A stretch of 64,000 nt of DNA. Source: Bifidobacterium oedipodis. Lineage in GTDB: Bacteria; Actinomycetota; Actinomycetes; Actinomycetales; Bifidobacteriaceae. The stretch spans positions 186,001-250,000 of the forward strand of contig NZ_JAAIII010000001.1 in NCBI RefSeq assembly GCF_012932425.1. The letters run 5' to 3'. Position 1 is the first letter of the stretch; every line of letters starts with the position of its first letter. Shown one piece after another: positions 7,977 to 16,339 of the stretch. Both the position numbers and the translations under genes were made by a program. The notes under the pieces are model-generated. The model ran no database searches. It was not told the origin of the DNA and was given only the letters and a program-made list of their open reading frames with translations.

Positions 7977-10900
7977 ATGTACCTTAAACAGCTTGACATT
8001 CGCGGCTTCAAATCCTTCGCATCCGCCACCACGTTGCGCTTCGAGCCGGGCATTACCGCAGTTGTGGGCCCCAACGGCTCCGGCAAATCGAATATTGTCG
8101 ACGCACTGACCTGGGTGATGGGCGAACAGGGGGCCAAAAACCTCAGAGGCGCTTCGATGGAGGATGTGATCTTCGCCGGCACATCCTCCCGCCCTCCGCT
8201 CGGCCGCGCACAGGTGTCGCTGACCATCGACAACACCGATCACACGCTTGACATCGATTACAGCGAAGTCACCATTTCCCGCACCATCTTCCGCAACGGC
8301 GGCTCCGAATACGCCATTAACGGCACTCCTTGCCGACTGCTCGACATCCAGGAACTGCTAAGCGATACCGGGCTTGGCCAGCAGATGCACGTGATTGTGG
8401 GCCAGGGACGCTTGGATGCGATTCTCAAAGCCGATCCTTCCGGACATCGCGCCTTCATCGAAGAAGCGGCCGGCATCCTCAAACACCGCAAACGCAAGGA
8501 ACGTGCGCTGCGCAAACTGGCCAATACCGAAACCAATCTGGCTCGCTTGGACGATCTGCTGGGGGAGATTCGCCGACGAATGGGGCCTTTGGGTCGCCAA
8601 TCGCGCATCGCGCGTCGTGCCGATGCCATTCAGGTGAGTGTGCGTGACGCTCGATCGCGCCTCTACGCCGACGATGCCCAACAGGCGATGGAGCGACGTG
8701 CAGCCGTGCGCAGTGAGCTTGGGCAGGTGCGCGCTGAGCTGACCGCCGCCCAACGTGAATTGGCGCAGGTCAAGGTGCGCATCGAACAGGTGGAGGCGTT
8801 GAGTTCGGCCTCGAATCCCGCCATCGCCCAAGCGAACCAATACTGGCATGAGTTCTCGCAAACCCGTGAACGGTTGAACGCGGTGGCGCAATTGGCTGAA
8901 GAGCGCGGCCGATCATTGGCCGGGCAGATTGTGACGAATACGGGCGAGGATCCCTCAATACTGCTCAAAAGAGCTGAAGAACTCGAAGCACAGGCTGAAA
9001 CACAGTCCACAGTCGTGGCAGATGCGCGACTGGCACTCGACAAAGCCATCGAGACACGTGCCAACGATGAGAGAAAACTCGCCTCGGTGCGCCAGACGTT
9101 GACGCAATTGCGCACTACCGTGCAGAAACGTGACTCACGCATCGCCTCACTGCGCGAACTCATCGCCCGCGAGGAAGCGGCCGTGCAATCGGCGGCGACA
9201 CGTGCCGACGATTACCGTGCGCAACAGCAATCTGTGAACAGCCAATGCGAGGACGCACAACAGCAGTTGGACGCATTGCGCCGTGAGACCGATAACGTCA
9301 GCGACGATGATGGCAAGGCCTTGGAAGCGGCCCGCGCACAGCTTGCCGTACGACGAGACGCCCTGAATGAGCTGACCGACCGTCAACGCACCCTGCAATC
9401 GACGATTATCTCCCTGAACGCCAAAGCTGACGCGTTACGCGATACGCTGGAAAGCCGCAACGCCTCAGGTGCTTTGGAGCAGGACAAGGATGTGGCCGCT
9501 CTGGGGCGGCTGACTAGCTTCATCCATGTTGAAGATGGCTGGGAAGAAGCCATAGCGCATGCGCTGGGCCAGTTCGCCGGCGCTGTTGTGGTGCCTGCAA
9601 CCGGCAATATGATGCATGCGTTGGAACGTGCACGCACCGATAAGCTTGGCAAAGCGGTAATGCTTACCGCCGCAGCCGGCGAGACGAGCGCTGCCCCTGC
9701 TTATCGTGGGGGAGCGGCAGCAGAAGCAGTGGCTGCTATGCCCAGTGGAGCACGACTGGCCGCCGAACTGATTGACATCAATCCAGCTGCTTCGAACCAA
9801 TCTCAGGCTGAAGCTGTGGTGGCTGCGGTACGTATGTTGTTGTCCGACGTGGCCGTGACGGCTACCGCCGAGGACGCGCAACAGCTGGTAGCTGACGGTA
9901 CGGTCGCCCGTGCGGTGACCAAAGCCGGTGAAATCTTCACCCGCGGCGTGGCTGCAGCGGGCGGTTCGTCCCTGGCCCAATCGGATTTATCACTGGCGGC
10001 TAGGCGAGACAAGGCTCTGGCGCAAGTCAAGCAATTGGAACATCAGCTGGAAACGCTCACCGCAGAACTGGAACAGGCCAAGGAGGCGCGTGACGAGGCT
10101 GCGCGAGCAGTGGATCGGGAGTCCGCCAAACGCACCGAAGCGCGCATACGCGCCGAGCAGGCGCGCCAATCGCTGAAAGCCGCTGCCGATCGTGTTGCAA
10201 CGCTGGCAAATCAGCGTAAGCGGTTGGAAGCCAGTGTTGCTGAAATTGAGGCAGGCAGCGAAGAGCACCAGCTGAAACTCGATGATCTTAATCGTGCGCT
10301 CGAATCCGCCCGACAAGCCGATGATGGCAGCGCCAACTTCGATGAGTTGGATGAACGTGAACGCACGCTGGAACGTGAACTCACCGTGGCGCGCGAGCAT
10401 GAGATTGCGGCGAAAATCGCATGGACCGAAGCAGGGCGCACCGCCGATTCGTTGCAACGCCAGGCCGGCCTGTTGCGCGACAATGCCAAACAGGCTGCCG
10501 AACGATGCGCACGCATCGAACAGCTGAATACACGTCGCCGCGAACAGATTGCCCGACTGCAATCGGTGGCCGATGATGCGCGCGAGGTTGCGGCGATGGT
10601 CGAACAAAGTCTCAAACGCGTGACTGAGCGGCGTGAGGCTTTGCAGCAGGCAGTTTCCAACCATGATGAAGAACTGAAAACGCTGCGCGCGCAACGCAAC
10701 ACTCTCGAGCCCAAAGTCACTGATCTGACAGGGCGCGAGCATGCGTTGGATGTGAACCGTGAGCGTCTCGCCGCCGAATACGGTCAGCTTACGCAGCAAG
10801 TGTCCGACGCGTTGGGCATGAGTTTGGAGGAACTAATCGCCGAGTATGGCCCAGACCAACCAGTACCCGTGCTGGACGATAACGGCAACCCCATCCCACT

Positions 10901-11771
10901 CGAAGAGGGAGATTCCTCGACTCCGCTACGCTCCGCTCGGAATGACGAGGGAATGGAGGCTACGTCCGTCATCAGCGAAGGCGAGGCTGCTGCTTCCGAC
11001 ACCGCGAACGGAGGTGGTATTGCTGCTTCTGTCATCCTGAGCGGAGGCGAAGCCGGAGTCGAAGGATCTCCAATCGCCTATCAGACTGTGCCATACAATC
11101 GCGCAGAGCAACAAAAACGTCTTGACAAAGCCACACGCGATTTGGCTGCGCTGGGCAAAATCAACCCGCTGGCCACCGAGGAATACGATGCTCTGCAGGA
11201 ACGCAACGCCTATCTGAACGATCAGCGAGCCGATGTGGCCAAGTCACGCGACGATCTGATGCAGCTCATCAACGATCTTGACGCCACTATGGTCGAAGTG
11301 TTCCGCTCCGCCTTCGACGATACGGCCAAGGCATTCGAGACGATGTTCGCCACGCTATTCCCCGGAGGCACCGGACGGCTGCGTCTCGACAACCCGCAGG
11401 ATATGCTCACCACCGGCGTGCTGGTCGAGGCAAGCCCCGCCGGCAAACGCGTCAAACAATTAAGCCTATTGTCAGGCGGCGAGCGATCACTGACCGCATT
11501 GGCACTGCTATTCGCGATTTTCACCGCGCGCCCCAGCCCGTTCTACGTAATGGACGAGGTGGAGGCCGCACTCGACGACACAAACCTCACACGACTGATC
11601 AACGCCTTCAACGAACTGCGCGAGCACGCCCAGCTCATCATCATCACCCACCAACAACGCACCATGTCCATCGCCGACGCCCTCTACGGCGTAACAATGC
11701 GATCCGACGGGGTTACATCCGTCATCTCGCAAAGGCTCGACAGAGACGCCCATAACCCCGTCGCGGCATAA
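7977..11771 (+). CDS. smc: Chromosome partition protein Smc
   Basis: 1264 residues. Walker A is GPNGSGKSN at residues 31-39, the signature L-S-G-G-E-R-S is near 1165 and Walker B F-Y-V-M-D-E-V near 1188. Between these lie two long coiled coils and a hinge around residues 505-670. It forms the bacterial condensin with ScpA and ScpB, whose genes are at 28703-30210. The start has AAGGAG 5 bases upstream. An odd feature is a segment of about 55 residues (978-1032) in the C-terminal coiled coil, rich in S, G, A and E and without coil heptads. It is encoded by an inverted-repeat element at 10909-11070 that keeps the frame open. Confidence 0.97.
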   Translation: MYLKQLDIRGFKSFASATTLRFEPGITAVVGPNGSGKSNIVDALTWVMGEQGAKNLRGASMEDVIFAGTSSRPPLGRAQVSLTIDNTDHTLDIDYSEVTISRTIFRNGGSEYAINGTPCRLLDIQELLSDTGLGQQMHVIVGQGRLDAILKADPSGHRAFIEEAAGILKHRKRKERALRKLANTETNLARLDDLLGEIRRRMGPLGRQSRIARRADAIQVSVRDARSRLYADDAQQAMERRAAVRSELGQVRAELTAAQRELAQVKVRIEQVEALSSASNPAIAQANQYWHEFSQTRERLNAVAQLAEERGRSLAGQIVTNTGEDPSILLKRAEELEAQAETQSTVVADARLALDKAIETRANDERKLASVRQTLTQLRTTVQKRDSRIASLRELIAREEAAVQSAATRADDYRAQQQSVNSQCEDAQQQLDALRRETDNVSDDDGKALEAARAQLAVRRDALNELTDRQRTLQSTIISLNAKADALRDTLESRNASGALEQDKDVAALGRLTSFIHVEDGWEEAIAHALGQFAGAVVVPATGNMMHALERARTDKLGKAVMLTAAAGETSAAPAYRGGAAAEAVAAMPSGARLAAELIDINPAASNQSQAEAVVAAVRMLLSDVAVTATAEDAQQLVADGTVARAVTKAGEIFTRGVAAAGGSSLAQSDLSLAARRDKALAQVKQLEHQLETLTAELEQAKEARDEAARAVDRESAKRTEARIRAEQARQSLKAAADRVATLANQRKRLEASVAEIEAGSEEHQLKLDDLNRALESARQADDGSANFDELDERERTLERELTVAREHEIAAKIAWTEAGRTADSLQRQAGLLRDNAKQAAERCARIEQLNTRRREQIARLQSVADDAREVAAMVEQSLKRVTERREALQQAVSNHDEELKTLRAQRNTLEPKVTDLTGREHALDVNRERLAAEYGQLTQQVSDALGMSLEELIAEYGPDQPVPVLDDNGNPIPLEEGDSSTPLRSARNDEGMEATSVISEGEAAASDTANGGGIAASVILSGGEAGVEGSPIAYQTVPYNRAEQQKRLDKATRDLAALGKINPLATEEYDALQERNAYLNDQRADVAKSRDDLMQLINDLDATMVEVFRSAFDDTAKAFETMFATLFPGGTGRLRLDNPQDMLTTGVLVEASPAGKRVKQLSLLSGGERSLTALALLFAIFTARPSPFYVMDEVEAALDDTNLTRLINAFNELREHAQLIIITHQQRTMSIADALYGVTMRSDGVTSVISQRLDRDAHNPVAA
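10909..11070. repeat. Inverted-repeat element inserted in frame in smc
   Basis: Left arm 10909-10946 begins GAGATTCCTCGACTCCGC and ends CGGAATGAC. Right arm 11031-11070 begins GTCATCCTGAGCGGAGG and ends GAAGGATCTC. The right arm read on the minus strand matches the left arm over about 38 bases with few changes. A third, degenerate copy in right-arm orientation lies at 10968-10988. Size and structure suggest a small palindromic repeat like REP or MITE units. It adds a low-complexity peptide to Smc without breaking the frame. Confidence 0.75.
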
Positions 11772-11784
11772 TCCAGCCACAAAA

Positions 11785-11840
11785 GCGACGGCCACCAGCT
11801 CGTCGCACCCACAGATAAACGACGGCCAAAGGCTCGTCAA
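11785..11840 (+). repeat. Two imperfect 22-base direct repeats
   Basis: GCGACGGCCACCAGCTCGTCGC (11785-11806, given here as two parts GCGACGGCCACC and AGCTCGTCGC) recurs as ACGACGGCCAAA plus GGCTCGTCAA at 11819-11840. Each copy is itself a short hairpin. They follow the smc stop directly and may act in its termination, though there is no T tract. Confidence 0.45.
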
Positions 11841-11865
11841 AAAGTAACCTTGCAGACGTAACGAG

Positions 11866-11951
11866 GTGGGGGCCGGGGTTCTCGTATATGACCGTACAGA
11901 CTTGGCCAGAGCGGCCCGGAGCGTGTCACATACGAGAATCCCGGCCCCCAC
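11866..11951. repeat. Long hairpin downstream of smc
   Basis: The arms 11866-11887 and 11930-11951 begin GTGGGGGCCGGG and pair over 22 bases with one mismatch, around a 42-base loop. The gap between smc and the convergent femAB gene (11772-12081) holds no credible gene; it contains this hairpin, the direct repeats before it, and a 9-base tandem repeat after it. It could be a bidirectional terminator, a processed structured RNA or a mobile palindrome. Confidence 0.6.
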
Positions 11952-11960
11952 CGGACATCG

Positions 11961-11996
11961 CTGGCACCGCTGGAACTGCTGGCACCGCCGGTACTA
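11961..11996 (+). repeat. Degenerate 9-base tandem repeat
   Basis: Four units: CTGGCACCG, CTGGAACTG, CTGGCACCG and CCGGTACTA. Units 1 and 3 are identical. It lies between the long hairpin and the end of the femAB gene. No function is apparent. Confidence 0.45.
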
Positions 11997-12081
11997 CGGA
12001 AATCTCACGAAAAAAACCGCAAACAACCGTCCCCAATCAGCTCCACCGGACACCGCTGATACTCGACTACTACGTACGCAC

Positions 12082-13089
12082 TTACTTACTGCTACTACGC
12101 AACTTACGACGCAACGCCTGCAGCAAGGTAAGGGCGGTATAGAACCCCTTCTTCACCGGCACATCCCGCGCCGGCGCCACCGGCGTAATCTCCTCGGTGA
12201 ACTTGGTCTTGAACTCATTCAGCCCCTTCAGCGACGGCGCAAAATCAGACCCGATGCCCATCAGATCATAAGCAGTGATACCCTGCGAGCCCAGAATGCA
12301 GCATTCGCTATACAGCAGCTTGTCGGTAACATGCAAACGCATCACTTCGTTGCGCATGCCGGCATAATAGCGCACGGCGTGCGTGCCGTTCACAGTGACG
12401 ATTGACCAAGCAACCACACGATTTTCGATGCGTGCGGCGAATACGCGGCAATGATCGGCACCGAGGGCGCGGATCATGTCGGCATAGTCGCTCATGGGCG
12501 CGGGGGTGAAGCCGTCGCGTTTGCCGGTTTCCACCATCACGTCATAGTATTCGGAGAAATCTGCCAATGCTGCTGAGGTTTCGTCGGCGACTTCGGCCGG
12601 GCACTCACGCAGGGCTTTGCGCACGTCACGGCGTCCGCGACGCTTCATACGCCCTAGGATCGCCTCGTCGCCGCCGGTCACGTCGATGACCACGGTCAGA
12701 TCGTAGGGCACGGTGGACAGCACAGGCTTTGTGCCAGCAGTAGTCCAGGTATCCACGCGCAGGAATACCACGTTGTGGCTCTGTGCACGCACCGTGGAAA
12801 CCAATGCATCCAACACTTCGCGTTCGTCCGATTCGGAGGGCTTGGTAACCCAAGCTGGTCCATGCATGGAACGCAGGTAATGGTAGCCGTGTGTTTCGAA
12901 GTCGATGAGTGAAATCACGGCGATAAGCTCGCCGTCGCGACGAATCAGAAAGTCGCCCCACGGGGTGCGGCCTTCGATATCCGCCTGAAAGGCGGACCAG
13001 ACGCCGGTCTGTTCGATGGGCAGTTCGATGCCGGCTGCGGCGGCTTCGCGCTCCAGCGTGGCGGAATCGACTTTCTCAAGCGTGATCAT
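12082..13089 (-). CDS. FemAB-family aminoacyltransferase
   Basis: 335 residues with two GNAT-like halves, as in FemX/FemAB proteins that transfer amino acids from aminoacyl-tRNA to the lipid II stem lysine (or ornithine) to build the peptidoglycan bridge. Visible features are the Q-T-G-V-W-S-A-F-Q start typical of the family, M-K-R-R-G-R-R-D-V-R-K-A in the middle, and L-K-G-L-N-E-F-K-T-K-F near the end. The start at 13089 has AAAGGA 6 bases upstream; the upstream in-frame extension is not protein-like. It follows murE by 61 bases, which supports a joint role in making and branching the stem peptide. Confidence 0.88.
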   Translation of the reverse strand: MITLEKVDSATLEREAAAAGIELPIEQTGVWSAFQADIEGRTPWGDFLIRRDGELIAVISLIDFETHGYHYLRSMHGPAWVTKPSESDEREVLDALVSTVRAQSHNVVFLRVDTWTTAGTKPVLSTVPYDLTVVIDVTGGDEAILGRMKRRGRRDVRKALRECPAEVADETSAALADFSEYYDVMVETGKRDGFTPAPMSDYADMIRALGADHCRVFAARIENRVVAWSIVTVNGTHAVRYYAGMRNEVMRLHVTDKLLYSECCILGSQGITAYDLMGIGSDFAPSLKGLNEFKTKFTEEITPVAPARDVPVKKGFYTALTLLQALRRKLRSSSK

Positions 13090-13150
13090 AACGGTCCTTT
13101 GATTGGTGAAATGGTGAGGTCTTGAAATGAAAAGGTGGTGTGAGACGTCG

Positions 13151-14728
13151 TTACTCGGCGAACATGCGCTCGACGATGCGATCGTCACCTTCGAACGGCA
13201 CATGTGCGTGATGCGACTTGATCCAGCGTTCATCGCCCTTGCCGATCAGCAGGATTACGTTGAATCGGTCGGCGTGGGCGCGCGCATCGTAAATCGCGTT
13301 GGTGATGGCGGCCGGGCGGTCGTCGATGACGGTGGAGGTCACGTTCGGATTGGTTACGTAGCTTTTCATTTCCATGCAGATGTCGATGAAGGGCTCGGTG
13401 TCGGTGTCTTCCGCGGTGAATACGAAATGCTCGATGCGATCCTGTGCGGCGCGCACGATTTCAGGGCGGCGGTCGTAGGCTTTGTTGCCGGCTGAGCCGG
13501 TGAGGAGCGTGATGCGCGGGTTCCGGCTGCCGTAGCGCTCGTACACAAAGTCCAGCAGCGCGGTGACGGATGCATAGTTATGCGCATAATCCACGATGGC
13601 CAGCGTGTTGGACTTGGGATCTTGGAACTGTTCCATACGCCCGGCGATGCGCACCGGTTCGATGGCGTGCAGGGCCAACTGGCTGATGTCGCTGGCCACG
13701 TTGTCCGCACTGAACGCTGCGCCGGCGGCACGCGTGATGGCGATGGCCGCAGCGGCGTTGAGATAGTTGAAGTCGCCGTCAAGTGCCAGGTGAATGTCAC
13801 CGACATTCACACCTGCGACAGTGGCACGGAAATCAGTGTGCTCCTGATCGATCGGATGCATGGTCACATCCGCGGCCGTGCCCAAATCCTTGTCATCATG
13901 CAGGGCGAAGGAGGCGACCGGGATGCCGGCAGCCGTCGCGTCCTCACGCAACAGGTCGGCGTGGGCGCTGTCCGCACCCATCACTAGAGATTTCGCGTTG
14001 GCGATGATCTGACGCTTGCAATACAGATAATCCTCGAACGACGGGTGCTCGATGGCGGAGATATGGTCGGGGGAGATATTCAGGAATGCTGCCACATCAA
14101 ATGTCAGCCCGTAGACGCGATCGACCTTGTAGGCCTGGGAGGAGACCTCCATCACCAGATACTTCATGCCGTTATCGGCGGCCTGGCGCATCATGCGGAA
14201 CGCGTCCATCGATTCGGGCGTGGTCAGGTCGGATTCTTTGTAGGTATGTCCGTCAAGGCAATTGTCCACCGAAGAGAACAATGCGGCCTTGCCACCCGAA
14301 ACGGCGTTGAGCATCGCCTGCGTGAAATAGGCGGTGGTGGTTTTGCCCTTCGTGCCGGTGATGCCGATAACGGTCAATTCGTCCTGCGGTCGCCCGTAGA
14401 ACTGTGCGGATAGCAGGCTCATGGCGCGTCGCGCATCGTTGACGATCAGTCCGGGGGCGGCGGTGGCGGAGGAGTAATCGGCTTCTGCCACCCAGGCAGC
14501 CAAGCCCTTGGAATCGATACCGTTCAGGTATTCCGCCTTGAAATTACCCTTGCAGCACAGCAACGTGCCGTGGGCGACAGTGCGGGTGTCGTAGGTAATA
14601 TCCGCGAACGGCGTGTCGGCACCGGCAATGCGAACCGGATCGTCGGTCCATACGTCACCTTGGATGATTTCGCGCAATAGATGGTGTTCCTTGAGCAGTG
14701 CGGCCGCCGAAGCCAACGTCAAAGCCAT
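13151..14728 (-). CDS. murE: UDP-N-acetylmuramoyl-tripeptide synthetase, non-DAP type
   Basis: 525 residues with the Mur-ligase P-loop GTKGKTTT at 125-132, and the central N-I-S-P-D-H and D-Y-A-H-N signatures. It adds the third stem residue to UDP-MurNAc-Ala-Glu in the cytoplasm. The substrate-selecting loop that reads DNPR in DAP enzymes is replaced here by sequence around F-T-A-E-D-T-D, so DAP is unlikely and L-Lys or L-Orn is expected, in line with bifidobacterial cell walls. Start at 14728 has GGGAG upstream. Divergent from the sigma factor gene, convergent with nothing, and upstream of femAB. Confidence 0.93.
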   Translation of the reverse strand: MALTLASAAALLKEHHLLREIIQGDVWTDDPVRIAGADTPFADITYDTRTVAHGTLLCCKGNFKAEYLNGIDSKGLAAWVAEADYSSATAAPGLIVNDARRAMSLLSAQFYGRPQDELTVIGITGTKGKTTTAYFTQAMLNAVSGGKAALFSSVDNCLDGHTYKESDLTTPESMDAFRMMRQAADNGMKYLVMEVSSQAYKVDRVYGLTFDVAAFLNISPDHISAIEHPSFEDYLYCKRQIIANAKSLVMGADSAHADLLREDATAAGIPVASFALHDDKDLGTAADVTMHPIDQEHTDFRATVAGVNVGDIHLALDGDFNYLNAAAAIAITRAAGAAFSADNVASDISQLALHAIEPVRIAGRMEQFQDPKSNTLAIVDYAHNYASVTALLDFVYERYGSRNPRITLLTGSAGNKAYDRRPEIVRAAQDRIEHFVFTAEDTDTEPFIDICMEMKSYVTNPNVTSTVIDDRPAAITNAIYDARAHADRFNVILLIGKGDERWIKSHHAHVPFEGDDRIVERMFAE

Positions 14729-14759
14729 AGATATTCTCCCTGTTTCTAGCCGAGTAGTC

Positions 14760-14765
14760 ATTCTA
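14760..14765 (-). promoter_or_regulatory. murE: Probable -10 box for murE-femAB
   Basis: TAGAAT on the minus strand, about 31 bases before the murE start and back-to-back with the sigma factor promoter. The -35 region is not clear. Confidence 0.4.
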
Positions 14766-14829
14766 CAGGTCTTGCACCCCGTAGCGCGGCACGCGCGGCA
14801 TCAGCCACGATATGGGCACATCGTCCGGC

Positions 14830-14835
14830 TAGAAT
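14830..14835 (+). promoter_or_regulatory. -10 box placing the sigma factor start at the transcript 5' end
   Basis: TAGAAT ends 8 bases before the GTG start of the sigma factor gene, so the predicted transcription start falls on the start codon. The only purine-rich stretch, GGAGG, leaves a single base of spacing and cannot work as a normal ribosome site. Confidence 0.55.
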
Positions 14836-14843
14836 GTGGAGGC

Positions 14844-15629
14844 GTGAGCGACAGCGAAAACATCCGCGAATCCGAAAACGGTGAAAGCCTGGCCGCCAAA
14901 CGCGAGCGGTTCGAACAGCTTGCCATGCCTGCAGTCAACGCCCTGTACCGGCAGGCCATGAAGCTGACCAACAATCCAGACGACGCGCAGGATCTGGTGC
15001 AGGACACCTTCGAGCGAGGGTTCAAGGCCTTCGACTCGTTCCAACAAGGAACCAACTTCGAGGCGTGGATGACCACCATCGAGCGCAACGCCTATTTCAA
15101 CCAGTACGCCAAAGCCAAGCGTCAGCCACAACGAGCCAATGATTCGACCGGCGAATATGATGACTGGGATATTTATGATGCTGCAGAACATACGTCGGAT
15201 GGTCTGAAATCCGCTGAAGAGGAGTATCTCGACGCGTTCGCTCCTGAGGAGATTATGGCCGCGCTCGCCAAACTCAGCCCCGAACGCCGGCAGGTGTTCA
15301 TCGATGCGGCCATTGACGGAAAGTCGTACAGTCAGGTCGCCGAGGAACAGGGCGTGAAAATCGGCACGGTGATGAGCCGTTTGAACCGTGCCCGCACGCA
15401 ACTGAAACGGGAGCTGGCCTCGTATGCCAGGCAGCGGGGATATATCGCCGATGATGGGAAGCGGCGTGCGGCTGCTTCGACACATCATGCCGGTGCGGCT
15501 GGTTCACCGTCCGCCAAAAATGGTGACGAGACCGGCAAGGACGTTCATAATGGAATCAACGGCCGCGGCGCGGCCAATGATGCAACCGCCGCAACCGCAA
15601 GCAATACCGCCTTGAAAGGGGAGATCTGA
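14844..15629 (+). CDS. SigR/SigH-like ECF sigma factor
   Basis: 261 residues. Region 2 reads L-Y-R-Q-A-M-K-L-T-N-N-P-D-D-A-Q-D-L-V-Q and then G-T-N-F-E-A-W-M. Region 4 reads L-S-P-E-R-R-Q-V-F-I and G-T-V-M-S-R-L-N-R-A-R. This is closest to the actinobacterial SigR/SigH group that answers thiol-oxidative stress. The GTG start at 14844 is preferred because the upstream reading is antisense to murE and a -10 box lies 8 bases before it. The tail of about 60 residues is Ala/Gly/Asn-rich and probably disordered. The next gene overlaps its stop by one base and encodes a Cys-rich likely anti-sigma factor. Confidence 0.9.
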   Translation: MSDSENIRESENGESLAAKRERFEQLAMPAVNALYRQAMKLTNNPDDAQDLVQDTFERGFKAFDSFQQGTNFEAWMTTIERNAYFNQYAKAKRQPQRANDSTGEYDDWDIYDAAEHTSDGLKSAEEEYLDAFAPEEIMAALAKLSPERRQVFIDAAIDGKSYSQVAEEQGVKIGTVMSRLNRARTQLKRELASYARQRGYIADDGKRRAAASTHHAGAAGSPSAKNGDETGKDVHNGINGRGAANDATAATASNTALKGEI

Positions 15630-15979
15630 TGAATAATCATCCCATTGAACGTCATATCTCCATCACTCGTACCTGTCCCGATGGCACGGTGAGCCAGACC
15701 GAGGTGCATGTCACTTCAACCACCTCCACCGAAGCGGATGGCACGCTGGTAAGCACCACATCGGTAACCAAACGAGTCTCATCCACGCCGGGAAACGGAT
15801 CGAGTGCGAGCGTATCGTCCGATGTCGAGGGCTGTTTCGACCCGTCGACTTGCTGTGATGCCCGCGAACAGGCAATTATCGCCGCACTGCGCGCCTATCT
15901 GCGCCCTGATCAGGCCCCTGAATGTCTGATGGCCAAACTCAAGGCCACACTCGACCACTGCTGCTGCGACGAGAATTAA
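15629..15979 (+). CDS. Cys-rich protein, candidate zinc anti-sigma factor
   Basis: 116 residues. The first 60 are Ser/Thr-rich. The C-terminal half has C-F-D-P-S-T-C-C-D, a helical A-I-I-A-A-L-R-A-Y-L segment, E-C-L-M-A and a final D-H-C-C-C-D-E. The spacing of Cys/His around a helical pair resembles RsrA-type zinc anti-sigma factors, and the start overlaps the sigma stop (TGATG) with AAAGGGGAG upstream. I infer that it binds the sigma factor in reduced, zinc-loaded form. The unusually long Ser/Thr N terminus has no counterpart in RsrA. Confidence 0.65.
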   Translation: MNNHPIERHISITRTCPDGTVSQTEVHVTSTTSTEADGTLVSTTSVTKRVSSTPGNGSSASVSSDVEGCFDPSTCCDAREQAIIAALRAYLRPDQAPECLMAKLKATLDHCCCDEN

Positions 15980-16060
15980 GTGGTGCTGTGCCCCGAGCCG
16001 CTGCTCAAGCGGATGAGGCGATAGGCTCATGGGCGCACAGTGTATGTTACGACACAAAAA

Positions 16061-16090
16061 GGCCCGCCCGACTTGATGGTCGGGCGGGTC
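16061..16090 (-). terminator. Rho-independent terminator of the bL37 gene
   Basis: Minus strand: GACCCGCCCGAC, loop CATCAA, GTCGGGCGGGCC, then TTTTTGTG (T run at 16056-16060). A 12-bp stem with one wobble. It separates the convergent anti-sigma and bL37 genes. Confidence 0.85.
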
Positions 16091-16117
16091 TTACTAGCGT
16101 TATTCACGCAACAAAGA

Positions 16118-16192
16118 TCAGGCGTTGGGACGCTTGCCGTGGTTGGCAGCCTTCTTACGACGATCCTTGCGCTTACGTCCGCGCATGCCCAT
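16118..16192 (-). CDS. Ribosomal protein bL37 (24 residues)
   Basis: The minus strand encodes a 24-residue, very basic peptide that begins MGMRGRKRKDRR and ends N-H-G-K-R-P-N-A. This matches the actinobacterial large-subunit protein bL37, also known from the AURKAIP1/COX24-type motif; N-H-G-K-R-P is the hallmark. The ATG at 16192 has AAAGGAG about 7 bases upstream; a second ATG is at 16186. A strong terminator follows. It is too short for routine gene finding and is easily missed. Confidence 0.88.
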   Translation of the reverse strand: MGMRGRKRKDRRKKAANHGKRPNA

Positions 16193-16339
16193 GATGGACT
16201 CCTTTACTGCAGTAAAAAATGGCCTTGGGAATTATGCCACACGCCACCGACTATGTGCAAATACGTTGTCCAACAGCGTTGGACGGATGTATGCGCAAGC
16301 CTATGTGGCGTGTGATATTCCATTAGTCGTATGTTGCGC

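Noticed and set aside
11866..11951. A tRNA gene
   Set aside because: The hairpin has no cloverleaf, and GGTTC lies within an arm rather than in a T loop.
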